A stretch of 64,000 bases of DNA from Panax quinquefolius (taxonomy: Eukaryota > Streptophyta > Magnoliopsida > Apiales > Araliaceae), in contig CM035170.1 of NCBI GenBank assembly GCA_020205615.1, positions 28,677,568 through 28,741,567 on the forward strand, read 5' to 3'. The position numbers and the translations under genes were made by a program. The notes beneath the pieces were generated by a model. It was given only the letters and a program-made list of their open reading frames with translations, had not been told where the DNA came from and did no database searches. Positions 47,395 through 59,509 of the stretch are shown here, piece by piece. Position 1 is the stretch's first letter. The number at the start of each line of letters is the position of its first letter.

Positions 47395-48050
47395 AAAACA
47401 CGATTATCTTTGGTAGTAGTGCATGGATAATTTGTGGTCGTGATACTAATGAATACACGATTATCTTTGGTAGTAGTGCATGGATAATTTGTGGTCGTGA
47501 TACTAATGAATACACGATTATCTTTGGCCGTAGTGCATGGATAATTTGTGGTCGTGATACTAATGAATACACGATTATCTTTGGCCGTAGTATGGATAAT
47601 TTATGGTCGTGGATAATTCGTTAATTCGTCGTGATACTAATGAATACACGATTATCTTTGGTAGTAGTGCATGGATAATTCGTGGTCGTGATACTAATGA
47701 ATACACGATTATCTTTGGTAGTAGTGCATGGATAATTTGTGGTCGTGATACTAATGAATACACGATTATCTTTGGTCGTAAGCATGGATAATTTGTGGTC
47801 GTGATACTAATGAATACACGATTACCTTTGGTAGTAGTGCATGGATAATTTGTGGTCGTGATACTAATGAATACACGATTATCTTTGGTCGTAATGCATG
47901 GATAATTTGTGGTCGTGATACTAATGAATACACGATTATCTTTGGTCGTAGTGCATGGATAATTTGTGGTCGTGATATTAATGAATACACGATTATCTTT
48001 GGTAGTAGTGCATGGATAATTCGTGGTCGTGATATTAATGAATATCCTCG
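47395..48050 (+). repeat. Y minisatellite, eleven 57-bp units
   Basis: Eleven copies of ACACGATTATCTTTGG...GTGCATGGATAATT...GTGGTCGTGATACTAATGAAT begin at about 47398, 47455, 47512, 47569, 47646, 47703, 47760, 47816, 47873, 47930 and 47987. Variants differ in TAGTAG / CCGTAG / TCGTAG after TTTGG. As 57 is a multiple of three, both strands show long repeated frames (19-residue period); I regard these as by-products. Confidence 0.95.
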
Positions 48051-48488
48051 GCACGTAGATGCGGGGATGATTCGATGATATGGATTAATTATTGAAATGA
48101 GTCTCGACAATGAAATATTAATTCATGGATGTGGGTAAAAGTCATCTTTGGTAGTAGTGTATTGATAGACTTGGTATGATTATGACCAAGGATTATTCGG
48201 TATAATCATGGTAAGTAATTGAAAACACGAATATCCTTGGCGCCAGTGGTGCATGGATAATTAAGTGGTCGTGATACTATTAAGTCGAGTCACAAAGATT
48301 ATTGGTTTTACTGATTGTATATCTTTGGCTGTGTAGTGCAAAAAGATGAATTGATAATGAATATCTTTGGTAGGATTGCAAAAATGAATTTAATGTTTTC
48401 AACGATAAAGGTATTCAAGGTATCCTCATCTCTTTATCATACCAAGTACGCACTAATTTCGAGGGCGAAATTCCATAAGGAGGGAGAT
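48051..48488 (+). other. Y 3' untranslated tail with polypurine tract
   Basis: Unique sequence with further diverged copies of the GTATGATTATGACC and TGCATGGATAATT motifs leads to TTTCGAGGGCGAAATTCCAT and the tract AAGGAGGGAGAT (48477-48488), directly before the LTR. Confidence 0.8.
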
Positions 48489-50953
48489 TGTGAGACCCAG
48501 TTTTTATCAATAAAGATTTAAATTTTGTCGAAATAATTTATTTATATTATGGTGTGAATTTAAGATAATATTATAGTTGTGGGTAGTATTTATAAATTTT
48601 GCAAAGTATGCAAGTGGTTATATTATATTCGATTGGTCAGGGAATATTAGGTTTAGCATGGAATATTCGTATAACTACTCAATCATTGGTGGACCCCATT
48701 AATGTAATTATTGTCGGATTGAGAAAACGCAAAAATATTTTTTATTAAAATAACGGCGGAAGTTTTACCGTTGATACTGTTGAACTACTCGGTAGTAAAA
48801 GTACAGTAATGTGTGTGGTTGCATAGTAGCACACGGTATTGATTATTGATGCCTATGTGAGAAGTCACTCAGTTTGATTCCATTATTGTCAATTAATAAT
48901 ATGAATTATTATAGCGATAATGGCGTTTTGTTTTATTCATATTATTAACGTAATAAAACATAAACATCTTTTATATAAAATAGAATACTTTATTAAAGTT
49001 ATTCTATAAATAGAATATATTATATTTTATTATGCATAGTGTTGCATAGTGTTTTGCATAGTGTTTTGCATAGTATTGCATAGTGTTTGCATAGTAAAAT
49101 GTTTTTATATAAATAGAATATATTATATTTTATTTAAAAGATTTTGCTTTAAATATGGACCGTCGATTAAAGTAAATCAATATGGACCGCTCATGGATTA
49201 GTTACTATGCATTCCATTTTCCTATAAATAAAGCTCATTCCTTCATTATTTTCTTACTGAATTCATTAAAAATCTAGAGAGAAAATTATAGAGAGAAGCT
49301 ATAGAGAGAAAATTATAGAAAGAAGAAGAGTATTCTCGCTACTTCACTACTTCTATATTCAGTTCTTTTACGGTAAGTGGTATTATTTGTTGTACGTAAA
49401 AGGGTGTTATTCTTTCTTATTCATGAAGAGAACTTCTATTATTCCATTCATTATTATTACATTGAATAACTTTGTAAAAAGTGGCATACCCTATACATAA
49501 CTTTGTATACGCATGGCATACCCTATACTTGGTGAAATCCTTATAATATTTCATTCTTATTTATTCTGTTGGAATAACTCAGATACGCTTAATCCCCTAT
49601 ACTTGGTGATCTTCTTCCATTATTCCATTCTTTATTATTCATTTGGAATATCCTCGTCTCATGTGTTTTACACCTAACGGTTCCATTGTTTATTATTCGC
49701 ATTTATTATTACATTGGAATATCCTCATGCATGTGTTTTACAGGACCTGACCGGTTCCATTGTTTATTATTCAAATTTATTATTCATTGGATCATCCTGT
49801 GCTTGTGAATTTCACCGACCGTTCCGTTATTATTATTCTATTGAATAACTCCGCTCATGCAAGTACCGCATGCATGGTGATTTCTTTTGTTATTCCATTC
49901 TTTATTATACCCAATTGGTTAAAACTTTGACTTCTATACTCCATGAAATTAGTAGAATATCTTTGATATTTGCGTTTCATCCAAAGATATCTTTCATGGA
50001 AATATTCTTCTGATTATTCTTGAATTTTACTATACAAAACAGTATCATGTTGACAATTTGGACGTTAATAATTCTTGGATTAACTAATTCTTGAACTTGT
50101 TTTATTGAATTATTATGTCATTGTCATCATCCTCATGTTATATTATGTTATCTTTGGCTTACGTGCATAGATGAACTTAGTATGATTATGACCAGGGATC
50201 ATTCGGTATAATCATGGCTTGATATAAATGATGTGACAAAAGTCCTCGATGGCTTCGTCTGCGGTGATGGATAGTTTTTGGTATGATTATGACCAGGGGT
50301 GATTCGGTATAGTCATGACCATTGATAATTTGATGAAAATCCTTGGCCGTGGTACGAGGATGATTAGATATTGTGGTTTATTCATTAAACCGAGTCTTAG
50401 TGATAAAATTGATGAAAACCTTTTAAATCATAAAAGATAGTAGACTTTATTTTCTACTTGACTCTTTTAATGGATTGCATATTCCATTGCAGCTTAAACC
50501 GGTTGTCTATTGTATTTTATCGCTTTAACATTGTTGAAGGCTAATGATAATTTATTCTCGCATTATCTTAGTCATAATATTTCTTCTTGGGCTAGTTGAG
50601 CTCACCCTTTCTTTCACCGTTCTTCGTGAAATGAAAATATAGTTTGGGACGAGTCGGGGAACGGAGTAATGGTCCGAGAGGATAGCATTAGTAGTCCTCA
50701 CTATTCTGTGAAATAATGTGATAATAGTTGTAATGAGGACTCCTTTTGAGTTTATATAATATCTAGTAGACAATATTTGTATTCAAACTCACGGTTTATG
50801 TAGTATTGCTAAAGTTACGAAAGTTATATTAGTAAGTTTGTATTTGAATTTATGTACCATACTAATGAATACACGATTATCTTTAGCTGGTGGTGACCCA
50901 AGATGGGTGGATAGATATACCTAATTTACAACGATTATCTTTGGGGCGCCACA
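48489..50953 (+). mobile_element. Gypsy Y 3' LTR, 2.47 kb
   Basis: It begins TGTGAGACCCAGTTTTTATC and ends GGGGCGCCACA, followed by CGTGA. It pairs with the 41851 LTR. In the last 110 bp two fragments resembling the minisatellite (ACTAATGAATACACGATTAT at about 50860, ACAACGATTATCTTT at about 50928) are spliced into otherwise normal LTR sequence. TATA box at 49223-49230. Confidence 0.92.
49223..49230 (+). promoter_or_regulatory. Putative TATA box, Y 3' LTR
   Basis: TATAAATA in the shared LTR position; in a 3' LTR it could drive outward transcription into X. Confidence 0.65.
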
Positions 50954-51120
50954 CGTGATACTAATGAATACACGATTATCTTTGGTAGTAGTGCATGGAT
51001 AATTTGTGGTCGTGATACTAATGAATGGATAATTTGTGGTCGTGATACTAATGAATACACGATTATCTTTGGTCGTAGTGCATGGATAATTTGTGGTCGT
51101 GATACTAATGAATATCCTTA
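50954..51120 (+). repeat. X minisatellite, right half
   Basis: After the CGTGA duplication the X minisatellite resumes with about three units, one of them shortened at 51010-51030. It joins in register with the left half ending at 41850. Confidence 0.88.
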
Positions 51121-51615
51121 TCTTTGGCAAAGCAGGATGATTCGATGATATGAATTAATTATTGGTAGTGTAGTCTGATAATTTCAATACTAATGAATAA
51201 AATATTAATTCACGGATACTAATGAATGGTAAAAGTCATCTTATCCTTCAGTAGTGCATTGATAGACTTGGTATAATTACAGACTCGCGTGACCGGATGT
51301 GGTAATTATTTGGTATAATCATTGATAGACTTGGTAGATATGACCAAGATTATTTGAAAACACGAATATCCTTGCCGCGGTGCATGGATAATTCGTGGTC
51401 GTGATACTATTAAGTCGCGTCTCAAAATTATTGGTTTTACTAGATTTGTATATCTTTGGCACAGAGTGCAAAGTTGAATTGATATCTTTAGCCTGGGATT
51501 AAGAAGATGAATTTAATATTTTTAAACGATAAAGGTATTCAAGGTACCCTCACCTCTTTATCATATCAGTATCGCATTCTAATTTCGAGGGCTTAAATTC
51601 CATAAGGAGGGAGAT
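51121..51615 (+). other. X 3' untranslated tail with polypurine tract
   Basis: Homologous to Y 48051-48488 but with odd small replacements (TACTAATGAAT at about 51190 and 51222). The tract AAGGAGGGAGAT (51604-51615) abuts the LTR. Confidence 0.78.
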
Positions 51616-54039
51616 TGTGAGACCCCCAAATTTTATCAATAAAGATTTAAATTTTGTCGAAATAATTTTTAATATTATGGTGTGAATTTGAGATAATATT
51701 ATAGTTGTGGGTAGTATTTATAAATTTTGCAAAGTATCCAAGTGGTTTATGGTTCGATTGGGAATATTCGGGTTTAGCAGGAATATTCGCATAACTGTTC
51801 AATCATTGGTGGACCCCATAATGTAATTATTGTCGAATTGAGAAAACGACAAAAATATTTTATTGAAATAACGGCGGAAGTTTTACCGTTGATATTGTTG
51901 AACTACTCAGTAGTAAAAAATACAATGAATACGTGTGGTTGCATAGTAGCACACCTAGTATTGATTATCGATGCTTATGTGAGAAGTCACTCATTTGATT
52001 CCATTATTGTCGATTAATAATATGAATTATTATAGCGATAATGACGCTTTTGTTTTATTCAGATTATTAACGTAATAAAATGTAAACATCTTTTTATATA
52101 AAATGTATACTTTATTAAAGTTATTCTATAAATAGAATATATTATATTTTATTATGCATAGTGTTGCATAGTGTTTTGCATAGTTTTTTTTAATAGTGTT
52201 GCATAGTGTTTGCATAGTAAAATGTTTTTATATAAATAGAATATATTATATTTTATTTAAAAGATTTTGCTTTAAATATGGACCGTCGATTAAAGTAAAT
52301 CAATCTAGACCGCTCATGGATTAGTTACTACGCATTCCATTTTCCTATAAATAGAAAGCTCATTCCTTCATTATTTTCTTACTTAATTCATTGAAACTCT
52401 AGAGAGAAATTATAGAGAGAAGCTATAGAGAGAAAATTATAGAAAGAAGAAGAGTATTCTGCTACTTCACTACTTCTATATTCGGTTCTTTTTTTACGGT
52501 GAGGGGTATTATTTGTTGTATCTGTAGGGGTGTTATTCTTTCTTATTCATGAAGAGAACTTCATTATTTCATTCATTATTATTCATTGGAATAACTTTGT
52601 AAAAAGTGGTATACCCTATACATAACTCAGTATATGCTAGAGACCCTATACTTGGTGAAATCCTTATGTTATTCCATTCTTATTTATTCTCATTGGAATA
52701 ACTCAGATACGCTGAATCCCCTATACTTGGTGATCTTCTTCTTTTATTATTCCATTCTTTATTATTCTCGTTGGAATATCCTTCTGTGTTTTACATTACC
52801 GGTTCCATTGTTTATTATTCCGCATTTATTATTCATTTGGAATATCCTGTATCGTGTTTTACACAGGACTTCGGTTCCATTGTTTATTATTCAGCATTTA
52901 TTATTCTCATTGGATCATCCTGCTTGATTGTGAATTTCACCCCACCGTTCCGTTATTATTATTCTGTTGGAATAACCTGTCTATGCGAAGTACCGCATGC
53001 ATGGTGATTTCTTTTGTTATTCCATTCTTTATTATACCCAGTTGGTTAAAACTTTGACTTCTATACTCCATGAAATTAGTGGAATATCCTTGATATTTGC
53101 GCTTCATCCAGTATCTTTTCATGGAAATATTCTTCTGATCATTCTTGAATTTTACTCTACAAAACAGTATCATGTTGACAATTTGGACGTTAATAATTCC
53201 TGGATTAAATAATTTTTGAACTTGTTTTATTGAATTATTATGTCATTGTCATCATTCTCATGTTATCTTATGTTATCTTTGGCTTACGTGCATAGATGAA
53301 CTTAGTATGATTATGACCAGGGATCATTCGGTATAATCATGGCTTGATATAAATGATGTGACAAAAGTCCTTAGTGGCTTGTAATGCAGTGATGGATAGT
53401 TTTTGGTATGATTATGACCAGGGGTGATTCGGTATAGTCATGACCATTGATAATTTGATGAAAATCCTTGACCTTCGTCATGTTGATGATTAGATGTGGT
53501 GGTTTATTTATTAAAATTTGAGTCTCAAATGAAAAAATTGATGAAAACCTTTTAAAACCTAAAAGATAGTAGACTTTATTCTCTACTTGACTCTTTTAAT
53601 GGATTGCATTTCATCTACCGCAGCTTAAACCGGTTGTCTATTGTATTTTATCGGTTTAACATTGTTGAAGACTATTGATAATTTATTCGCATTATCTTAG
53701 TCATAATATTTCTTCTTGGGCTAGTTGAGCTCACCCTTTCTTTCACCGTTTTCTTGAGAAATGAGAATATAGTACGGGACGAGTCGGGGAAAAGAGTGAT
53801 GGTCCTGAAGATAGCATTAGTAGTCCTCACCATTCTGTTAAATAGTGTGACAATAAATGTAATAAGGACTCCTTGAGTATGGATATTGTCTAAATGACAA
53901 TATTCCTATTAGAACTCTCAGTTTATGTATTGTCGTATGTTACACGACAGATGTATAATTAAGTTTGTATTTGAATTTATGTACCATGTAAGTGGCGACC
54001 CAAGATGGGTGACGTATACCTAATTTTGGGGGCGTCACA
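51616..54039 (+). mobile_element. Gypsy X 3' LTR, 2.42 kb
   Basis: It runs TGTGAGACCCCCAAATTTTA to GGGGGCGTCACA, followed by the ACTAC duplication. It shares the X-diagnostic blocks with 35843-38280. TATA box at 52346-52353. Confidence 0.95.
52346..52353 (+). promoter_or_regulatory. Putative TATA box, X 3' LTR
   Basis: TATAAATA followed by the AGAGAGAAATTATAGAGA region. Confidence 0.65.
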
Positions 54040-54044
54040 ACTAC

Positions 54045-54175
54045 GTTTGCTTTTCCCGGGTGATAAAGAATTTCGCATTCATAGTCCTTGATTAATTCCA
54101 ACCACCCCCTTTGTCGCATGTTGAACTTCTTCTGTGTGAAGATATATTTCAAACTCTTGTGGTGGTCCGTGTATA
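54045..54175 (-). pseudogene. Gypsy B pol: RNase H fragment upstream of the X insertion
   Basis: On the minus strand this reads the RNase H end: [17 protein letters not shown], then [13 protein letters not shown] and HPGKANVV. It breaks exactly where X begins and resumes at 35837 with ADALSRK. One extra His is present in the TDHKSL motif. Upstream (higher coordinates) the gene is cut at 54175 by the next LTR-like sequence, so RT is absent from the window. Confidence 0.9.
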
Positions 54176-56573
54176 TATAACAACCGAGAAAATCAGAATA
54201 TTTATAAAATAATTTTATTTGAATAAATAATGAATAAAATTATAATATATGTTATTTATAATGAGTAAGCAAGATGAAGGTTATTCTATAACCTAAAAGT
54301 GGAATAATGTCGTAGTATTCTGGGTACGTGATAGAATTAAGGTGTTTGAATTTCCAAGACGAAAATAAAAGCTTTCCGAGAAATTCTCCAAAAAACACTA
54401 TTCATCCATTTCTGCTCGGGAATTATTTTTGAACTTCCGGAAAATACGTAATGATAGAATGATAAGGAAGGATGGATTATTTAATAATAATTCAGTTATG
54501 ACAAATCGCAGTTTTTCGCCTATGTACTAAGTTCGAGAATGTTAAGGAAAGTGAATATTTGAATAAATAACGATCGTATAATAAGAAAGTTATTATACAA
54601 AGTAATGAATACGAGTATGATACAACGTATTGTACAAGTATATATCAAAGATGACATAACGTATATGATGAACGTTATACAAACTAGTATACGAGGAGAA
54701 TACGAGAATTATACGTTAAAAGCTTAAGCCATTTGTAAGGGACTAATAGGATTTGCTCATGTATTTGGCAAGCCCAATTAAATTATTGTTAAGGCCCAAA
54801 GATAAGTAATGCAAGCCCAATGTTAGGCTCAAAGTTAATTAAACCAAAGCCCGAACCAAGAACCGGACCCATGGATCGAACCGATGGGACACCAGGTGAG
54901 AAAATCCCATGGAGCAACCTATGTTGGCCCCCCATGGTGAGTCATGGCTGGCCAAATAAAGAGGTGGGATAACTTCTTTTGGAAGATTGGTTGAGGAGGT
55001 GGAAATGTAATGAGGTGGATGGCTTTTGACCTTTCTACCCTCACTTTGCAAGGCTTATAAATAGGAATCTTGGTTAGTCTTATGTTGGTTATTTAATTTC
55101 CACCAACACTTAGAACAAATATATTGAGAGAGAAGTGAGAACTAGTTTTGCTAATCCAAGAAGATAGAAAGCTTGAACATCAAAGGTAATGAACCTCTAA
55201 CCACTAATCTTCATCTCTTCATTGGTAGTTTGATAGAGAAGTGATTATTGGTGGAGTATGTATCCTAAGGAGTAACAACGATGTCTATTAGTGGACTTAA
55301 ACATTAATAAACCATGTCATAAGTGGAATCATAATCATAGATATATGAACTAATGAAGAACGCATGAGAATTATCATATGTTGTTGATGGACAACTTTAA
55401 AACCATCGTGTATAGGATTAGATGATATATACTTGATTAGGATGATAGAATAATGGAATGAATCCATTTTTGAAAGGAGTAAAAATCTCAAGTAACGAAG
55501 TTATGGCGAAATTTACGAGATTAGACGATAATCGTCGAAATCGTGAAATTCTCGAAATGAAAGTCAAAAAGCGTCGTTTAACTCGGAAACCTTAGTTATC
55601 GATGACGTATAGTAGAAATTTACATTTGAGAGTTGCGGACTCAAGAATGGTCGAATTCCGACTTAAAATGAGGAAATGAGCTATAAACGTTCACAAACAT
55701 TTAACGAACGTGTAATAAGTTACTTAAACTATGAATTCGGTGTTAACAGATTCAAAAATGTAATTTATCCTAATGAAATCATAGTATACAAGATATGTGA
55801 GTTAACGACTTTTGAACGAGCCAATTCTGACTTATAACGATTAAGTTACGAGCCCGAAAAGGATTGGAATTTGAAAACTTTAAAAAAATCAAAGGCTTAG
55901 GGCGGTGGCCGACGCAGTACGCCTGTTTATAAAGTTAGCGTAATATACCATCTCCGGATCCCATAAATTGCCAAGTCATATCGCAATACGCTTATATATC
56001 TTGAGTTTAGCACCGCATGTACACAGAATCAATTCTATACACTGTTAACTCATGGCTTTCACGTATCATACTTAGAAGCTAGCTAAGCATAACACCAGAT
56101 ACTAAAGAAGAGCAAGAAGAATAGTAATGAATGTAAAGGAAGGGAAGTTGATTGAAGGTAATTATTACCTTAATTAACTTAAAGTAACATCATTATGGAT
56201 GATTAAAACTGTACGTTTAGCAATTTAAAAGTCAACGAAAGTTTATTCGAATGTAAACACAAAGTAATACGATAAACCGTAACGAACGTTAACTAAACTA
56301 GTGAATGTTGGTTAATCAAATGAATGATTAGACTGTGAAGAAGGGAAAGATAGGTTAATGATAGTATTTGTTGATTGTTTATAACCTAATGTGGTATGTT
56401 ATGTAATCATGTAGTGTAGAATCTATAAAGACACAAACGAGAAGTGAATTATTTGTAGAGGACGCTGAAGGCAAGTGTTCTAAACCCGTGTCTATGTTTC
56501 TTTTGGACAAGCTTTATGATTCATGTATTTTACGCATGAATTGATGTACCAAGAAGTCGAAGCCAATTCCTTC
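54176..56573 (+). mobile_element. LTR-like sequence 'C' inserted in gypsy B
   Basis: It begins TATAACAACCGAGAAAATCA right at the break in gypsy B RNase H; a TG start may have mutated to TA. It has LTR-like organisation: GCCCAA-rich upstream region (54770-54840), TATA box at 55056, then a CACTTAGAACAAATATATTG start region and about 1.4 kb of gene-free sequence. No primer site or partner LTR was found, so the end at 56573 is only where the next LTR-like start occurs. No coding region supported. Confidence 0.5.
55056..55063 (+). promoter_or_regulatory. Putative TATA box in sequence C
   Basis: TATAAATA followed by GGAATCTTGGTTAG, in the context typical of plant LTR promoters. Confidence 0.55.
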
Positions 56574-57389
56574 TGTAACGCCCCAAAATCCGGTCTATTT
56601 TCACACCCGGATTCCGTACGTTATGATTCCATCTCCTTCCAAACATACATCATTATATAGCTAAATATAACAACATACATTCTCAAATCCCAGGTTCTTA
56701 TACCTCATATCCTCGTTAATTAAAAATAATGATAATTACATTATTCTTTACTTCTTACATGAGTGACTTTTATCCGCCACTAAGGATACATAACAGTTCA
56801 TTAAACTAATCTATAGTTTAATTAAACTATTCTACATTACAAGTCTTCACTTGATCTTCACGCTCATTCATATACTGAATGACACTTCATCTGGATACCG
56901 ATCGACTTGATCTTTATGGGATCCTTAAGTTCTATCTAACATCGTTCGCTGAAAATGTTTTTATTTAAAGCAAGTGTGAGAATTCATTTGCTCAGCAAGT
57001 CATAGCAGTTGAATAACAACTTCAAGAATTTGAACATTCTTTTAAGACTTCAATAACCGAATAAAGGTTATGAAGCATCTTAAATAATAGGAATAATCTC
57101 GATTCTTATCATTTTAAAACAATAGACACATTCACTTTGAAATACTTTCATTCTTCTACCCTTTTCATACACATCCTGTCTAGCAAGAATCATTAGCACA
57201 GACTTAACAATAACGGTTCATGTATAAATAGAACATACTCATATTGAACAGTTCAATCACAGAATATTTCATCTCATAGAAACACCGAAGTGTTCAAATT
57301 ATGGCGCAAGGCCTCATACGTTCTACCACCTTGTACAAATATCGCACATTTGCACATAGACAAGACTTCTCAAGTTCAACATATGAGAA
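56574..57389. mobile_element. LTR-like fragment 'D'
   Basis: It starts TGTAACGCCCCAAAATCCGG, the complement of a GGGGCGTTACA-type gypsy LTR end, so minus orientation is likely. Content resembles the start of the 449-5024 LTR (CTTCCAAACATACATC). It is cut at 57389 by a Sirevirus-like LTR start. CCTTC (56569-56573) may be the target site. No gene. Confidence 0.5.
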
Positions 57390-57621
57390 TGTTGGGAGAA
57401 TGCATATTATGATTTGATGTTTTAATGTATATGCTCATGATTATTTGTAAAGTTCTTCAAGTAATATATGTACAAGGACTTAGTGATAGATCAAATTTGT
57501 TAGGTTGATCTAAGCTCTTAACGTGTATCATTCTGTAATAGAATGTATAGATAGAAAGATGAAAGCTGTTAGGTTGATCTTGAGATGTAATAGATAGGCT
57601 TCGAAGAAATCGTAGTGTATA
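57390..57621 (+). mobile_element. Diverged Sirevirus-like LTR fragment
   Basis: It opens TGTTGGGAGAATGCATATTA and then follows the Sirevirus-like LTR order: GTACAAGGACTTAG, TTAGGTTGATC twice, GATGTAATAGATAGGCTT, ending with AAATCGTAGTGTATA. It is clearly an older or different subfamily, cut at 57621 by copia E. Confidence 0.75.
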
Positions 57622-59497
57622 TGTTAGGTTTGTAATATTCATAACGCAATCAAATTGCATAAAATTAGCGGAAGCATGGTAAAATCAGAGTTTAAAAATT
57701 TTACAAACCATATACCCGGATCATCCTTTATGCATAATTATTAATTAAACGAAAAGATAAAGAATAAATCATACCCTTGAAGATCGAGCTTCCTCAGGTA
57801 CAAGTTCACCTCCAAATCCTTTCGCGTTCAATCTTGAATCCACCGGGTTTGGTTCCTTCCTTTGATCAACGTTAGCCACCCAAATGTTTGGCCTCTAGAG
57901 GTGATCCACCAAGGAAGAATAAAATTCAAGAAGATGGGTGTTATGGCTAACCCTAGTTTTCTATCTCTATAAAAAAGGCATACTCCCAACAATTGGAATT
58001 ATTACGTACTTTGTTAAAGTCAACAACCCATACCACCCATAATAAGACTCCTCTTATTTATAGATGTGGGCAACCCACCTTAACAATTAAGGAATTGGGT
58101 TTTATTTAATTAATTAAATTCTTTTAATTAATTAAGCTCCCTAATCTTATTAGGGATAATTAATTAAACTCCTTTAACTAATTTTCCTTCCTAATCCAAT
58201 TAGGAATAAATGAGAGTACTTATATTAAATTAATTCCTAAACTCTTTTAGAAATTAAAATAATAATAATTGTAATAATATTAATAAGACTCCTCTTATTA
58301 ATTTATATTTAATATTTCTAAAATATTAAATAATAAATATTAAGCTATTTAATTTATTCTATCACCATAGATTAAATTAAATATACATAACATATTATTA
58401 CGATTATGCCATTAACTTCTTAAATAATTATTCTTCCTTTTATGGTGTGACCCTTTAGGTTCTCCATATTAAACCTATTGTGAATAAATCAATTAGAATA
58501 ATTCTAATCTTATTTAAATAAATAAATTAAACAATTAATTTATTTAAATAAATAATATTTATTCTACAATAGGATAAGCCTCCCTAATGATCAACGACTT
58601 TCCGGATAATATAGATTTCAACATTAATCATTAAAGAACCTTTGAGTAAATAGTTACCGTATAATTCAATCCTTCCACCATACAATGTCCCAATTAAATA
58701 TAAGGCATGGAATTACTGTTCAAGTCTTATTTTATTTAATTATATGTATTTCGACTCTTAAATGCACAACTCCAAATAATGCAAATTAGAAACTCCTTTC
58801 TAATTTCATTCTCCTTGGCCAAGGACTACTGGGTTGTCATTTATCGAATCACATGGGACATTTCTCTTCTTTTATTAGAAGTGGTAGATTCTTTATCGAT
58901 CATACATTATCTCCACGTATAACTTATTATACCCAAGCATACCCTTTGATATACCCTAAGGGTCTTAAGGAATAAGTCAAAGTATAACTCATCATACACA
59001 AGATACTATGATGATCTCAAGTCCAAGGATTACTTGATACTACTATCACTACAGAATTCCTATCGACAGCAAATAAAACTCCATTAGGTATTCCTTAGCG
59101 AGCCACGCTCAAAGAACTTATTCTCTAATAAGCACCTACATACTTGCTTTAGTGTCTCCACACAAATGATCATGAGATCAATCATCCTCATCCAATGAGC
59201 AAGCAACGTATGTACCAATCTATCCGGATTCACTAATCCCCAATTTAGTAATCCAATGATTGGGGAACTATTTTAGTTTTAAGCTTTTAAGAATTTAGAT
59301 CTCATTAGAATGATCATCATCATTATTCTAAAAGCATTGCTTAAAACTATGGGTTTATCACATATTATAAAACAAAGATCATGTAGATAATTCAAAGCCT
59401 TTAATAAATTAATACTTTTATTAATAAATGAATAAGATTGTTACAAAGTATATGCTTTATCATCAAACATGATTGGCTTGTGTGCATACTACTTTCA
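57622..59497 (-). mobile_element. Copia E 3' LTR, 1.88 kb
   Basis: On the minus strand it reads TGAAAGTAGTATGCACACAA ... AATATTACAAACCTAACA, placed directly after the polypurine tract at 59499-59509. GTATA (57617-57621) would be the target duplication. TATA box at 58055-58062 (minus). The 5' LTR is beyond the window. Confidence 0.78.
58055..58062 (-). promoter_or_regulatory. Putative TATA box, copia E LTR
   Basis: TATAAATA on the minus strand in CATCTATAAATAAGAGGAGT. Confidence 0.55.
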
Positions 59498-59498
59498 A

Positions 59499-59509
59499 TC
59501 TCCCACTTG
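59499..59509 (-). other. Polypurine tract of copia E
   Basis: CAAGTGGGAGA on the minus strand directly before the LTR, the common plant copia arrangement. Confidence 0.75.

Noticed and set aside
47395..48050. CRISPR-like array
   Set aside because: The units are contiguous with no unique spacers, and the context is a plant retrotransposon.
47328..48110. Long repeated reading frames on both strands (up to 159 codons)
   Set aside because: They follow from a 57-bp tandem repeat, a multiple of three, which keeps several frames open; no start context or known domain.
35843..54039. Tandem LTR-internal-LTR-internal-LTR array made by unequal crossing-over
   Set aside because: LTR pairing (1-4, 2-3) and a second target duplication CGTGA around 41851-50953 fit nested insertion better.
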